Source of the DNA: Histoplasma ohiense
Taxonomy: Eukaryota > Ascomycota > Eurotiomycetes > Onygenales > Ajellomycetaceae
DNA length: 64,000 nucleotides
Direction of reading: 5' to 3'
Assembly: GCA_017607445.1 (NCBI GenBank)
Contig: JAEVHH010000001.1
Span: 2,480,001-2,544,000, forward strand
The translations under genes were made by a program, and so were the position numbers. A model generated the notes under the pieces. The model did not search any database. It was not told the origin of the DNA and worked only from the letters and a program-made list of their open reading frames with translations. How positions within the stretch are numbered: the first letter of the stretch is position 1; every line of letters starts with the position of its first letter. Of the stretch, positions 47,800-60,320 are shown piece by piece.

Positions 47800-48410
47800 G
47801 GGTTTCTTACACCCATTTCATTGTTGGGTCAGAAAAACCTTGCAGGAGCATGCTCAATCCCTTGAGTATATTGAGGCTTTAAATACTGAAATAGAATCTA
47901 TAAAGAGGCAAGAATGAGAGCTGTCAAATGACATTCAAAGATTATGAATTGATTATCAGCAATCAGATCAAAAATCAATATAGATGTTCAAACAGACCAC
48001 AGACAAGCTATCTTGTGGCCAAGATAATGGAATTGATTGATATTGCTATCAAGTTGAAATTCTCTTATCAAAGCTATTTCCCTTTGCAAAAGAGTATCAA
48101 ATTGATTGTTCAAATACTATTGTGCAAGAGGATAAGACCCCTTCACACAATCACTATATCCAACATTATATGTATGATATCCATGGGATTCAACAGCTGC
48201 TTTGGTGTGGGAATTCATCTGATCTCAATGCAATTGAGGCAGCTTGGCCTTGGATGAAGTGCAGAACAACAAAAAAAGAAGCTTTTAAGAACTGCACAGA
48301 AGCAGTTAGAGTATAAATGCAGACATGGAAGAATCTGTCACAAGAGAAGAAACAGGCATGGATTGAGTGGATTCCTGTACATTTTTAAAGGATTATAGAG
48401 TTAGAATGTG
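47800..48410 (+). mobile_element. Second decayed DDE transposase relic
   Basis: The best-preserved part (about 48115-48390) reads IVQEDKTPSHNHYIQHYM, IHGIQQLLWCGNSSDLNAIE, AAWPWMKCRTTKKEA, then a stop followed by WKNLSQEKKQAWIEWIPVHF. This matches the last two catalytic acids of fungal DDE_3-type transposases (usual text: QEDNAPSH...WPGNSPDLNAIEP). Upstream frames are broken by many stops. It is distinct in motif from the 45.6-46.4 kb relic. Confidence 0.75.
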
Positions 48411-49164
48411 GCAATGAGTATAGAGAAGGAAGACAGCATGGGCAGATGGAGGAATAGGATACTCATCTGGTTCTGCAGGGTGGCAGATTGGCACGCAGAT
48501 TCCATGTTGAATGGCATTCAGTATAAAATACAGTGTGAATTTCTGCCAAGATTTGTGGCGCTGTCTAGTTGTCTTTTTGCCGGCGCAATTCTTTTGATAG
48601 CGCCCTCCGTAGCTTTCCAACGACCAAACTCAATTGACAATTTGGCAGGCAGCAGGACGGGAGGCTGGCGTCGCTAGTTGGTGTGCGCCGTTTAATTTCA
48701 GGTATCATTGGTGGAGGCGTCATCGCCGCCGAATCATGGGAGCAATGCGGCGCAGCTGATCTGATTGTTTCCATACTGGACAGAAAAAGGAGGCGATCAT
48801 GATCCAGTTACATCACAAAGGTGCATGCACAATGGAGACGGAAATGGGAGGATAGCCATCCAGCTGCCCAAGGGTCAACAGGGAGGTAAAAAAGGCGCTG
48901 TGCAGCTTACGAGAGCCCAGCGCGGCTATCTCGCTGATCCGCGGCATCCGCCCTTGCGCTGGCTGTCAACTCTCAAGGGATGTTGTGTGTCCTGTCGCCC
49001 GCGGAGGCCAACTGAAGGGGTCAGGTGAGAGATATTAGCGACTTCGACGTATAGAGAGACCTCAAGCGCCACGGGTGCTGATCTGGCATACCAGCCTTCA
49101 GGAAAGAATGAGCGGGGCATTTAGACTCAAGGCCTTGGCGCGGCGTGGCTCGTCCCTGCACCAA

Positions 49165-49325
49165 CCAAGCTACCAACCAACCAATCGACCAATCGACCAA
49201 TAGACCAAGCTACCAATCGACCAACCAACCAAGCTACCAACCACAACCAATCGACCAAGCTACCAAGCTACCAATCGACCAAGCTACCAACCACAACCAA
49301 ATCGACCAATCGACCAAGCTACCTA
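49165..49325. repeat. ACCAATCG / CAAGCTACCAA minisatellite
   Basis: About 160 bp of short interleaved units (ACCAACC, ATCGACCA, CAAGCTACCA) about 300-460 bp upstream of the GPI-protein start. Confidence 0.9.
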
Positions 49326-49410
49326 GGTAACCGACGACAATTTCTGGTCACTGGGGCTGGTGCGAGGGCGGACTCTCCTCCTCTCCTTCTCCTCTCCTCT
49401 TCTTCTTCTC

Positions 49411-49480
49411 CTTTTCCCCTCGCTGCTCTTCGCATTCGCTTTTCCCCTCGCTGCTCTTCGCATTCGCTTTTCCCCCACCA
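49411..49480. repeat. 28-bp tandem duplication in promoter
   Basis: CTTTTCCCCTCGCTGCTCTT... occurs at 49411-49438 and again at 49439-49466 without change, followed by a partial third unit. It lies within the pyrimidine-rich region just upstream of the GPI-protein gene. Confidence 0.9.
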
Positions 49481-49628
49481 TTCGCTTCTTTTCTGTGTGG
49501 ACTCTTGCTTCTTGACGCTCATTCAACAAGGCTTTGATTTCTCAATCGTTTATTTCTTTTATTTCCTGGTCTACTGACCCTATTGTCACTCCTTCAAACC
49601 CATAAATATAGCGTTTCTCCCAATCACC

Positions 49629-50485
49629 ATGCGCTCAATCGTCTACCTCGCAATCAGCGCCTTTGCCGCCGTTGTTGCTACACTGGCAAATAATCCTTTC
49701 AATGTCCCACCTGGAGGCTACAGCCCCGTTGCTGGCATGTCCTTCACTCTCACCTGGAAACCCACCACTCCAGGCCCCGTCACCCTGAAATTGCAGTTGG
49801 GCGACAATGTTACTCCCAACGATGGCATTGTCCTTGCATGTATGTGTTTTACTGTTATTATATCGCACCATCAATCCTGCATTTTCGCGCCCACCAAAAC
49901 CAGACGTTCTTGGCTTTTATCTGGAAAACCCATCGAGCCTGATTAAAAAAGGAGAGAAGGGTGATTTCTCCGCCATGTATAAATAAATATATACATCTCA
50001 AGCGAGAGAGCAGGGAGACACGAATAAATGACAGTAATGCGAGCTAACAAACCATTTTCCTCTCCCTTCCAGCCGGTATCCCCAACGACGGCAGCTTCAT
50101 GGTTACCTTACCCAAAAGCCTCGGCCCAGGAAATGAATACAACTTCCAAATCATCGACGATAACGACCCAAGTAACTTCAACTTCAGCCCGAAATTCTCT
50201 ATCAGCGGTACTACGGGCACTGCTACCGTGTTGACCCCGACCGCCACCCGTACCACTGCCTCCACCACCGCGACCGAGTCCACCAGCGCCACGACCACGC
50301 AGACGGAATCGAGCACCACCCTAACCACGTCCGCCTCGAGCACGACGGAGAGCACATCCTCCTCCACTCCCACTGCCACTACCACCGGTGAAGCCACGTC
50401 CGCTCCAAATCCAAACAGCGCCGTCTCTCTCACCCGTCCTGGCTTCATGCTGTCTGCCGTCCTGGGGCTGATGGCTTTCCTGTAA
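49629..50485 (+). CDS. GPI-anchored Ser/Thr-rich cell-wall protein (Kre9/KNH1-like domain)
   Basis: Secreted cell-surface protein. Two exons, 49629-49839 and 50073-50485 (233-nt intron), give 207 residues. The signal peptide is MRSIVYLAISAFAAVVATLA, cut near residue 20. NNPFNVP...SFTLTWKP and NDGSFMVTLPKSLGPGNEY followed by FQIIDD form the Ig-like fold typical of this Ser-Thr-rich GPI family. A Thr/Ser tract of about 70 residues (TATRTTASTTATEST) would be heavily O-mannosylated. The tail SAPNPNSAVSLTRPGFMLSA, then VLGLMAFL, looks like a GPI-attachment signal with hydrophobic end. Tandem repeats crowd its upstream region. Confidence 0.85.
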
Positions 50486-51850
50486 AAACTTTATATTGTG
50501 ATTACATTGTTTTAATTATTCTTTCCATTTGCAATTTGACGCTCGAAATTTAAATTTTAAACTTTATGTTCTATTATCTTTTGACGGGATTGTGTCAGTC
50601 GCTTCCAACCAGAAATTAACATAAGCATGAAATAAATAATAAAAAGGATAAAGCATATTAACCATTGCGGGTGTATAGGTGTATATAGTATATATATATA
50701 TATATATATACATTTTGAAAGGGACGTGTATTTTATTAATTGTCATTTCGTCAATAGATCAGCTTCCTATCTTCCTTTTTCATATGGAACCTTGCATTTG
50801 ATATCACACCCCTGATCAATCATGTCTCTATACCATATAATCTGTACAAACCTCCCCACTGCATCGGGCATACCTGAGATTACAGAAGCAACATATCCCA
50901 CGCAGAAGGAAGCATGAAACATGGGCCGGAGTCAAACCCCTTGCTGCGGGGAGGTCTTAGAAATGGTGATTCATTGAATCATTGGGTGATCAGGTTTTTC
51001 CAGCTTGCCCCAGGGTCCAGAGTTGAGTTGAGAGTTACTGAGAGAATGCGCCAAGAAAAATGCCGTACGCAGGAAATCTTACCTCTCTCAGCTTTCCGTG
51101 TCTCGGGGGAAAGAGAACTAAGAATGATGGATGGATGGCTCTTTTGTTCTGCGCAGGTTCTTCAATTTCTTTTTTCCTTTGTCTATGTATTTATTCATTG
51201 GAAGAAAATGCTGCGCGCAACGCTGGAAATAGATAAGGATTGGCACAATGCATATGAGCAAATGTCAAAGGGGAGTCTCATGGAAAATATGCCATGCAAC
51301 CCTGCGCGCTGCTCTGTTCCCGAATAAAATAAAGGTTTCGCGTGGTTTATTTTATTTTATTTTATTTTATTTTATTTTATTTTATTTTATTTTATTTTAT
51401 TTATTTATTTATTATTTTACCTTTTTTATTTTTTCATTTTTTTGGGCGCATTGGATATTTCTGCGGCCTCTATAGACTATATACATGTACATGTACTATG
51501 CAGAGTATATTGTAGTGGTGAATTGATGCAGCCTTCATAGGAGAGGGGGCAATGATGGAATGGATATATATTTACACATGGTGGGCACTGTATGCACAAC
51601 CTTGGAATTGTTGATAAGGGGAGCTTGCTTTTCGGAAAAGTCCCACTTCTTTTCTCTTCGTTGTCAATCAAATACCGCTGAATAGCTCCAGAGTATCTAC
51701 GTGTAACTATACATAGTTAAGGTACGCGCGATATCCTCGATCTACTAAGCCGAGCGAGAATGAACAGGGAAAGGAAAGGCCATATGTCTAGACTACTCCC
51801 AAACAAAGTGGACGTACGCATGAAACCAACCATCTACCCAGTCCCTCCAT
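50486..51850. other. Convergent intergenic region
   Basis: 3' flanks of the GPI-protein gene and the Nop12-like gene. Contains an AT dinucleotide run at about 50688-50711 and a TTTTA repeat at about 51345-51412. The 137-codon frame at 50914 lacks recognisable features. Confidence 0.55.
51345..51412. repeat. (TTTTA)n microsatellite
   Basis: At least ten TTTTA units, then TTTA units. Confidence 0.95.
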
Positions 51851-53906
51851 CTAGTCCCCTCCCCTCCCCTTCCCCTTCGCATCCCCCCTTTTCATCCCCC
51901 CGGCAGCCCTAAACACTGCCGCCCGCCTCGTACTCCTAGACTTCGGCTGCCCAGCCCGCGCCTTCGCCCCACGACTCTTTGTCCTCACCTTAAACCCAGG
52001 CCCCTTATCCGGCCTGGCCCTGAAACCCTCAAAGACAAACGGCGCAGAACCTCCGCTAGTAGCCTCATTATCCCTGCTCCTCCGCTCCCTACTCTCGTCA
52101 GTGGAGCGGCGGTGCTGCACCCTCCACGCCCCAGCCTTCCCCAACAACGCCGTCGCGCGGCCATCAAAGCTGGCTTGCCGATCCCCTCCTACCCCGCTCC
52201 TCCGCTGCCCCAGCCGAGTCTTATTGGCATTCCTGCTGTCCGTTTTACTACCATTACTTCTTCCTTGATCCCCAACACTATCGTTACGAGTTTTCTTCAC
52301 AACCCGTTTCGCACGCGTGACACGCAGCTTGCGCGGGAGCAACGGCGGGAATTTCTGCCCGTCCAACAACAGCGCCATCTCAACGGCATTCTCGTCGCGG
52401 AATTGGACGTAGGCGACTCCCTTCCCAATCCGCGTTGCCGGGTCGCGGATGACGCGGACGGATTCAACGGGGCCGCCGCCCAGGTCCGGATAAGGACCAG
52501 TATCCTTGCTTATTTTATTACTACTGGGATCCGCAGACTTGCCAGCAGCGGTGGGCTTGGACGGCTTCGCGATGTTGGCGCGCGTGTGCTCGTTGAAAGT
52601 GCGCCAGAGGCCCTCCTCCACGTCTGCGGGCGGGGCGTGCTTTTGCTTTCGCTTCTTCTTCTCCTTCTGTTGCCCTGCGACTTGTTCGTCGGTGGGCGTT
52701 TCTTCGTCGACGAAGCCGAGGTTGCCGACGAAGATGCACCGCTTGTAGTCGATGGGGGCCGGGTGGGCGACGCTGTCGACACGCAGATGTCTGTCGAGGA
52801 TGACACTGCCGTTCAGAGCCTTGGGGGCTCCTCGTGCGGCTGCAGTGGTGCTGTAGACTACGTACGCATTTGTGCTGCGGGTGGTGGAGTCCATGAGCTC
52901 GCGCTTGGCGTATGCTGCGCGTTTGGGCATTGATTGGGTGGAGAAGGCCGTGGAGCGGAAGCGGATTGATTCTATCTTATGTGGTGTGGCGGATTCGGGG
53001 AGGGAAGGGAAGAAAGAGCAGAGGTGTTTGAGGAGGGTTTTCTTTGCGGATTTGGATTTTATGGCTTCTGTAGAGACGTTGGAGAGGAAGATGGTGCGGG
53101 CGGATTTGTCGAGGAGGGCGGCATCGGGCTTGCTGGAGTTGGATTCGTGGACAATGGGAGGGTTGTCTTTGCCATCTTCACCCTCCTCGTTGTCACTTTC
53201 AGAGTCTGAAGAGTCACTTTCCCTTCCGACGCTTTCCACAATTTTCTGCCGCTTTGCTTTCTCTCTCCGTCGCTTCTCATCTTCCTTGGCTTCCTCCTTT
53301 GCTATGCGCCGCATGTATGATTCCTCTATGTCCTCTGCGCCGCCTCGTTTTCGTTTCCGTCGTTTTTCTGGACTCAATGCTTCATCACCGACATCCTCCA
53401 TCATTTGATCACTGGCCTCCGACGAAGATCCCTCCCCCGCCTCTTCCTCATTAGATGAGGTTAATTCCATATCATCTTGCGACGTGCCTTGCCCCACTCC
53501 ACTGGTCTGTCCCCCAGACTTTCCGCCATTTGCTGAAGTCGCGATCAGCTTCGCATTAGTGAATTGGGGAGCTTTCACAGGTCCAGCCTAGAGTGGAAAA
53601 TTTGCACACCATGTTAGTTAAACACTATGTTTAAAACCACAGGCATATAATCGTGTTAAAAAGTAGATTTTTGGGATAAAATAAAATAAAATTGATACAC
53701 TTCCAAGGGAGGAAAAAAGTAATCAGAGAACTCACACTCTTCTCAAATAGCGAAGCAAGCATCGGATCAACAGCTACTGCACTCTCCCCACCGCCGGCAA
53801 AAAAGGGAAAGGATGGGATTGAACCGTTGGCGGCTGGGGTACTGCCAGCATTTTCCTCGAGCGCAGACGCAGCAGCCATGGTTTGGGATTTTTGTTTCTT
53901 CCCCAT
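51851..53906 (-). CDS. NOP12: Nucleolar protein 12-like RNA-binding protein, two RRM domains
   Basis: Probable nucleolar factor for 60S subunit maturation (pre-25S rRNA processing in yeast). Two exons, 53906-53736 and 53587-51851, give 635 residues. The start is the ATG of [14 protein letters not shown]; an upstream in-frame ATG at 53966 would add 20 residues. [19 protein letters not shown] is the expected N-terminal motif, followed by an acidic and basic linker ([28 protein letters not shown]). RRM1 begins about residue 218 ([14 protein letters not shown]...NAYVVY). RRM2 begins about 338 ([11 protein letters not shown]...GKGVAYVQF) and is split by a Lys-rich and disordered insert. The C-terminus is Arg/Gly/Lys-rich ([13 protein letters not shown]). 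The RRM pair and N-terminus make Nop12 the best match. Confidence 0.88.
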
Positions 53907-55868
53907 CGTTCCTTTTATGGGGGATGGTAGAGTTGAATGATCAAATGCCAGTACCGCTTGTTGCAATTTTGCCGAAGCTTTGAACTTTTTTTCCTGGAAA
54001 GGTTCGTTAATTAAGGTTCGAAAAGGGGACTAAACCAAAACGGCTCAGATCATGTGATATCAAAGTTTGTAGCCCTGGAGGATCTCAAAAATTTCGTGGA
54101 GGATAATTTAATCTATCACCCAGCAGACACTAAAATTTGCGGGATGGCTAATCTTCTATCATTGTGGCGGAAGATAGCTAATCTATATTGAGGGGCCGCC
54201 CAGGCAATATATGCAATATCCGTCACGCATGCACCACTACAACACCACCACACAAACACCCTAATTTATGAGATTGATCCACTATGTATTCAATGCTAGG
54301 TTCTCAGTATGAGTAGAGGGTTCCTGAATAATACGCGGCGCACAAACCCAACTCAAAAGAGAATCATGCAATCCGGCTGTGATACGAGCAGAGTCCGACT
54401 AGCCGGTCCATGGGTGGAAGCACTCGGAAAACAAAGGCATTGATATATTTAGTATCCATTATTTAGTTATCTACAACCTTTGCAAGAAGACGAAAACCGT
54501 TAATCACCTAAATCCGACTGAAATGAATCCCAAGTGTGCGAATGCTGGATTATAAGAGAGGGGAAGAAGGGGAAGAAAGTCGTCATTCGCTTCGGCCCGG
54601 GCCACACCGGAGTCTTCAGACACGTGATCGGGGCTCTGGCAGAATGAGGATCCTGGCGCTTGGCAAAGGCGGCGAGCTATAATCTGTACACCGGTCTGCC
54701 ATTCCTGTCAGGGAATGTTTGCAACATTTGCTTAAAAAGAGGTCACTTGAAGCAAACCTGGAAGATCGCCCGTCGTTTGCGGTGTATTGAAACTTTGGTA
54801 ATACAGCTTGAGGATTGTGACAATTTCTGAACGTCCACCGCTCTTGCCTGAGGCCGAACTGCCACCGAGGGCGTGTAAATTACAGTTACCGATGCCGCGA
54901 CGTGCTTTTTGGAAAGAAACAAATCATCTTCGATACGCCGCCAATACCAATACAGCAAGAGTTGCTTTCCCACTCCTCTCGCACTTAGAGCCTCCTCGTG
55001 CCGCTGTTCCCTCTCCGCTCTCCCACAGGGCCATATGCCATCGATTCACTATCTTCAGATCCTTCACGCTGGCCCTCAGACACCCATTCCCTCCAATCTA
55101 ACTTGATCTTAGCTGTGCTCCCTGCTTAAACACCCCCCTCTGCTATTTGCTGTGCTCCGGCTTCTTGCCCGCTTCCAACTCAACGCACCCTTGTCTATTG
55201 CGAACAGTTCTCTCATCTTCCCCCTCGCCCTACCTTTTCTTCATCTACCCTTCACAACGTCGCAGAAGATCATCTGTTACCCTATTTTTTTGCTTCTTTA
55301 CGCTTTCTTGTGCCTCACTGGCTGTCGAGTCTTATTACCGTTGTCGACCGCTGGCCTGTGGTGCACCACCATCGCTGCGCTTCGAGCGCATTTACCGACT
55401 TGGTACGTCCAACCGGCCTCTGTTCGAAACAACGCCTTCATACAATGTGGATGGAAGTGAGAGATACCTGGAAGCTTTCTGGACCCGTCTGAATATGCCT
55501 GAGATGTTTGGGGCCCTATAGTTCTGACTGCTTCTTTTTGCCCTTGATGTTTGTCTCGCAACTGAGGTTGGGCCGCTGAAATTGATCATCAGTCAGAACC
55601 CCTTCTACAGCCAGATAGCTCTCCACAAATCTCCAAATTCCATCTGCAATATTCGTGGTCTTTTTAGAGACGCTGTGTTCTATACAATCTCATTATTATG
55701 AAATCTCACTAACTCATTTTTTTCCTGTCCTGTTTCGCAGTTTCTGAAAAACCCTGTCACCCACCTTCGTGCCCTAATCGGTTGCTGAAATCACCAATCC
55801 GACGCCCATAACTTCCTCTCCCTCCATCTTTCCGTTGGATCAACGTGCATCGCCTTTTCAATATCTAG
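53907..55868. other. Intergenic between divergent NOP12-like and Sds3/Dep1-like genes
   Basis: About 2 kb with no coding support. An ACACGTGATC motif is near 54620. A strong acceptor-like tract (TTTTTTCCTGTCCTGTTTCGCAG, ends 55740; here described, not a claim of use) and a GTACGT donor near 55403 suggest a 5' UTR intron for the gene at 55869. Purine- and pyrimidine-rich stretches are typical of a fungal promoter. Confidence 0.4.
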
Positions 55869-58496
55869 ATGGACTCCGTTGAGCCAGCGGAGTCGATTAC
55901 TCCTCAATCAGCGTTCGCCGCTAATGGCGGTGCCAATGGTCGCGACACCGAATATTCAATCGCTGACGATGCTCGTTCGAGTAGCCTGAGCGACCTTGAT
56001 GATGCTCTAGATAACGACCATCTGGATATTGAATCCCCCAAACTTGAAAAACTTGCGAGTGAAATCGACTCAGAAGCCGAGACGGAACGGATCGAAGAGT
56101 CTCCGAGCCACCCTCGAAACCGCACCAACATCGTATTGAATGCGGGTATATTCGAAACGAGCCCCAGCAAGCTAGCGCAATCAACAACGTATGATGAACT
56201 TAACGACGATGAGGACGACGAACCAGAAACTTCTCCCAGCAAACTACGAAGGAAAGCCAGTACCAATGGCGTACTGGCTACCGACAATGTTGCTACCACT
56301 GATGGACGTGAACTTCTAAATGCTTCTCTCGAGACCATTAACAAGAAAAGGAAACGTCTTGACTCAGAAGGAGATGTAAGCCCCGAATCAGGCGAAGAAG
56401 AGCCTCTACGGAAGCGTCGTGGCTCCGTTCCTGTCAGCGGAACAGCTTCCAAATCATTGCCAGACTTTCCTCCCACTCCCACAATCGCGGAAGCCCTCCA
56501 AAAGACAGGTGAAACCTCCCCTGACGAGACCCCAGTGGCAGAGGAGACACAGAGTCTTGATGCACGTGCGCCAGTGTCGAGGGGTAAACGGGGCAAGAAA
56601 GGCAAACGAAAAGGCAGAAATGTTAAACAGGCTTATGACGACGCTGAAGCGGAGAGTGTTCCTGCGCCAGAAGATGCTGAGCAAGACGTCAATGGCTTGG
56701 CTGATGAACAGGTTGCAGAAGAGGAGGAACAAGCTGAACCTGTTGATGAGGCTGATGACACAGAGGTCGTTTCCAAGGCCGAAGAAGAACGTAAGTATAA
56801 CTACTCTCAAACAAATTCGATTTTTTCTTTGCCATTTCCAAATCCTTACCTCATTGGGCTTTGTTATTGACAAGGAAAATAGTTATGAAGAAATCCACAG
56901 CCATGGACCTTCTGGTTACTCTTGAACGACAATTCGCAACGTTGCGTGATAGGTAATTGTTGATCTACATCCTCCGGTACATTTACATCGCCTCTAATGT
57001 TTCCTGTTTGGCTCCTTATAGGATATACGATGAGAGAATTGCGAACCTCAATAACGAGCTATCACAGCTCACTGAGGAGAACGCTACTCACCCTGAATAC
57101 CTGCGTCAGCTCAGTATAATCGAGAATTATCGAGATGACAAAATCAAATACGAGAGAACACTCTTTAAGTACAAGCTATCCTCGCTATTTAACAAAAGCC
57201 AGGCCGAACGCTGCCAAACAAATAGCTCTTACTTTCAACGGGCCCGAGAAGTTCGTGAAAAGTATCTTGATGATGCTTCGAGCCTACATTACCGAATCCA
57301 GCAGGATAGATTCCAAAACGCCGAAGCAAGCCCAAACTTCTTCATTTCCTTCCCAACTCGCCGCTCGCAACAAATCGCCCAGCAAACCGCCTATAACAAG
57401 GAGGTGTCTATACTCTCAGGCGTTGCGAAATATGTGGGTTTTCCAGCTGCTCCGGCGATCCTGCCAGCGCGGCAAAATGAGACAGATGAAGATTTGGCGA
57501 AGATGGGGGTATGTGCTCTACTATACATCATGGATGATATGGAATATCGAAAGGAGTGCTAAAATAAACTTTCCGCAGATTGACCCTCGTTCGATCAATG
57601 CGCCCCACAGTTTTCCCCGCCCATCCCTACCTCGCAGCACTTTTACGACCACACCATCGACAACGGCTCGGCCAGGCGCAGCAGAGGAATTCCTCGAACA
57701 CACGCCTTGGGCAAACCCACAACATTCTAGCCATGAGCAATATCTGCAACAGCTTCAGCAGATTAGGATGAACGAAGAGCAACACAGGGCGGAGAATGTA
57801 TATGCTACCCCTGCTGCACAACAGCGCGTTGTCGATCTACACGCGCCCAACGGGTCAGCTTCAACAATCCCAGATCATGCATCCGCGCCTAACTCGTCAG
57901 CTACAAAGACTCCGCAGGACGTTGAGCAGGATCGAATACGCCAACCACATCATAACAATAACAGGGCGCTCATAGCGGCTAACGAGTCCCCATTCGCTCA
58001 CCATCCCAAACCAGATGAAGCTGAAAGAATCTCAGGATTTCGGTCCCAATCATCATCGCCGCTAGACTTGCGGAAACCCAATAATCCACGGCGGCCCCAG
58101 TCGAGAACCATCTCCGATCAGCGATCTCCCTCTCACGCTCAGCACCATCGTAATACTCCCTCAGAAGTCGGTCTTCATCAAAGCTCCAGCGCTACCAGAG
58201 ATAACAATTATAATAATAACACCCACATCAACAGTAATAATAATACTTCTAACAATCTCCAATCTTCTCCACCCACCTCAGCGCGCTTGGGACTTTTTGG
58301 CGCGCCACCTCCATCCCGACGGGACCCATCTCCGCAACCACCGACTTCGGCTTCTGGCCCCAATCCTGAGTTACTCAGCTCCTCATCGTCAGGGGCAACG
58401 GCTGCCCGACAACGGTCTACGCCTCTGAACTCCATGCACCAAGCTGCTGGTATCACTGCAGGCGGGTCTGGGAGGAGTCGAATGGGCGCGCGATGA
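55869..58496 (+). CDS. Sds3/Dep1-family subunit of Rpd3L histone deacetylase complex
   Basis: Probable subunit of the large Rpd3/Sin3 deacetylase complex, nuclear. Four exons, 55869-56790, 56883-56952, 57022-57508 and 57579-58496, give 798 residues. Exon 1 codes an acidic Ser/Glu-rich arm with a basic KRGKKGKRKGRN patch. The Sds3 domain spans about residues 305-480 across exons 1-3: MKKSTAMDLLVTLERQFATL, RIYDERIANLNNELSQL, HPEYLRQLSIIENYRDDKI, REVREKYLDDASSLHYRIQQ. The C-terminal exon is Ser/Pro/Asn-rich disorder with PSSTSA-like repeats. Exon 2 is only 70 nt. Fungal members are called Sds3 or Dep1; the long N-terminal acidic arm favours Dep1, but this is not settled. Confidence 0.85.
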
Positions 58497-60082
58497 TATA
58501 TATATCTACGTACATCCGGGAAAAATATTTATACCGATCTTTCATGGTGCACATCCACCGCTCGCACCTCACACCCCCCGTATTTACTCCCCACGTACGC
58601 GCTGCTCGCGCCCATGCTGGTGCCCGTCATCTGGTGCAACCATGAAAACTTGATAAACGGCGTTTTGTTTTGTTTTTCTTCACTCTACGAGCGCACGCGG
58701 TACGAAACGGTTGGGAATATGCAGGGACCGTGGCAATGGAATATGGGGATGGGTGGGGAATGGGCTGTATTTTAATTATCTTCTCTCTGCACGGTTGTTT
58801 GATTGTTCCTTTTTGTTCTAACCCGTAATAACTCCATAGGAGGGGGAAGGCCTGTAAGCAATTAACCCTTTTCTTTTCTTTTCTTTTTTTGCATATCATT
58901 GGGGGTTGGCGGACTGTGAGAAGTATTCCAAAGCATTTCTTATTATTCCATTCTGTTATTTTCTAAACCATTTTGGACATAACATAATTACCTGGGCCAA
59001 AGAAAAGAACAAGACTGGGTTGGGTGTTTTTTAACCTTTTTGACTTTTAATTTCAACTTCAGTTCAAGATATATATTTGCTTCCTGCCGTTTCTTTTTTT
59101 AGCTCTTGTAAGGATGTATCTATTTGCAATGGGGTTGATAGCTGGAACGTTTTTCTCTTTTCTCTCTCCTCGATAAATATGTAACGATATCTGTTTCCTG
59201 TTGAGCGATTTGTCAAAGGGAGTTTGTTTTATATGATACATACATATTTATCTTCATTTTTGTCTCCCGTTTTTATGAGCTCTGCCACATGCATTATCAG
59301 TTACAGAGTGATTTGTGTGCCTGATTTGATTGATTGATTCATTGATTGATTGGCTTTTGCCCTCGAGTTCCTTCTTTGTCGTAGGCAACTAGCCCTCCGA
59401 CAAGGTCATATTATACACGACGAAAGTCACCCAACACACGTTCATCGCGGTTGATTTGGATTACTCGATATTCTTCAACTCCCGTCCGAAACCGATCGGG
59501 ACAGATTAGTCCGCAATGCGGTATCGGACGAATCAAACATGGCGCAACGCACTTGGACAGATGCCCACAGCTTTCATCTGGCCAAAACAGCGTTGGTATT
59601 GACATCCGTTGAAAAATGGACGGACGTCGTCCACCGGTGTGTGTCGGCAATCAGCCTTCGCGAATTCTATCTGCTCCTGCTTCAGGGAGTTCTGCGTAGT
59701 TGGGTTCTGATGGATGGCATATTCGTCTCCCATCACGCTCCAGGGGCGGCTATCGGGATCGTATGCGGCGAGGAGGAGGAGGAGGAGGAGGAGGGGGAGG
59801 AGGAGAAGGGGAGGAAGATGTCAGAAAGTTTGGGATCCCCATACATCTTTCACCCAAGCCTACAGATACCGGGTACATATATCATTTACATGCGCTTCAA
59901 GGACATAACTAATGCAAAGTGATGCATTTTATTATTTCGTCTCGACTCTTCTCGTCGTCTTAACGATCGTGGGTTAACATAACTTTGCCAGAATGGGGTA
60001 TATAATATAATGTTATAAAAAAGTTATAAAAGAATTGCCTCCGCAGATATCAGTCCCACCTCTATCCTCTCACCTTAGGAAG

Positions 60083-60116
<34 letters not shown>

Positions 60117-60320
60117 CACATAAACCCAAATTCAAACCTAGTCTCACCACATCTTCCCATTGCTCATCGCATTCACTTTCCATGCCGTTACCTCTTCACG
60201 GCCACATGTGCTGAGATTGCGGTCAGAAGTCAAAAAAAAAAAAAAAAAAAAATCGGGAATTAACCCCAAAGTTACCCATAGGCACAGTTCCTCCTTCGCG
60301 CTTCTCAACATGGAGCCCTC
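58497..60320. other. Convergent intergenic region, AT-rich
   Basis: 3' flank of the Sds3/Dep1 gene and of the secreted protein gene. Holds TTGATTGATTGA repeats (59325-59355), a GAGGAGGAGG run (59770-59810), and A-runs of 28 (60086-60113) and 21 (about 60232-60252). Frames at 59539-59922 are low complexity and unsupported. Confidence 0.5.

Larger units (their letters stand above)
48411..49628. other. Intergenic: right edge of the island and upstream of the GPI protein gene
   Basis: No supported gene from 48411 to 49140. Then two tandem-repeat blocks (listed separately) and a pyrimidine-rich stretch lead to the start codon at 49629. The sequence becomes GC-richer after about 48560, marking the end of the AT-rich island. 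Confidence 0.5.

Noticed and set aside
49145..49330. Tandem units considered as a CRISPR array
   Set aside because: Units are short, interleaved and without unique spacers; the genome is eukaryotic.
52112..52933. 273-codon plus-strand frame
   Set aside because: Antisense to the Nop12-like RRM exon, which has clear family motifs.
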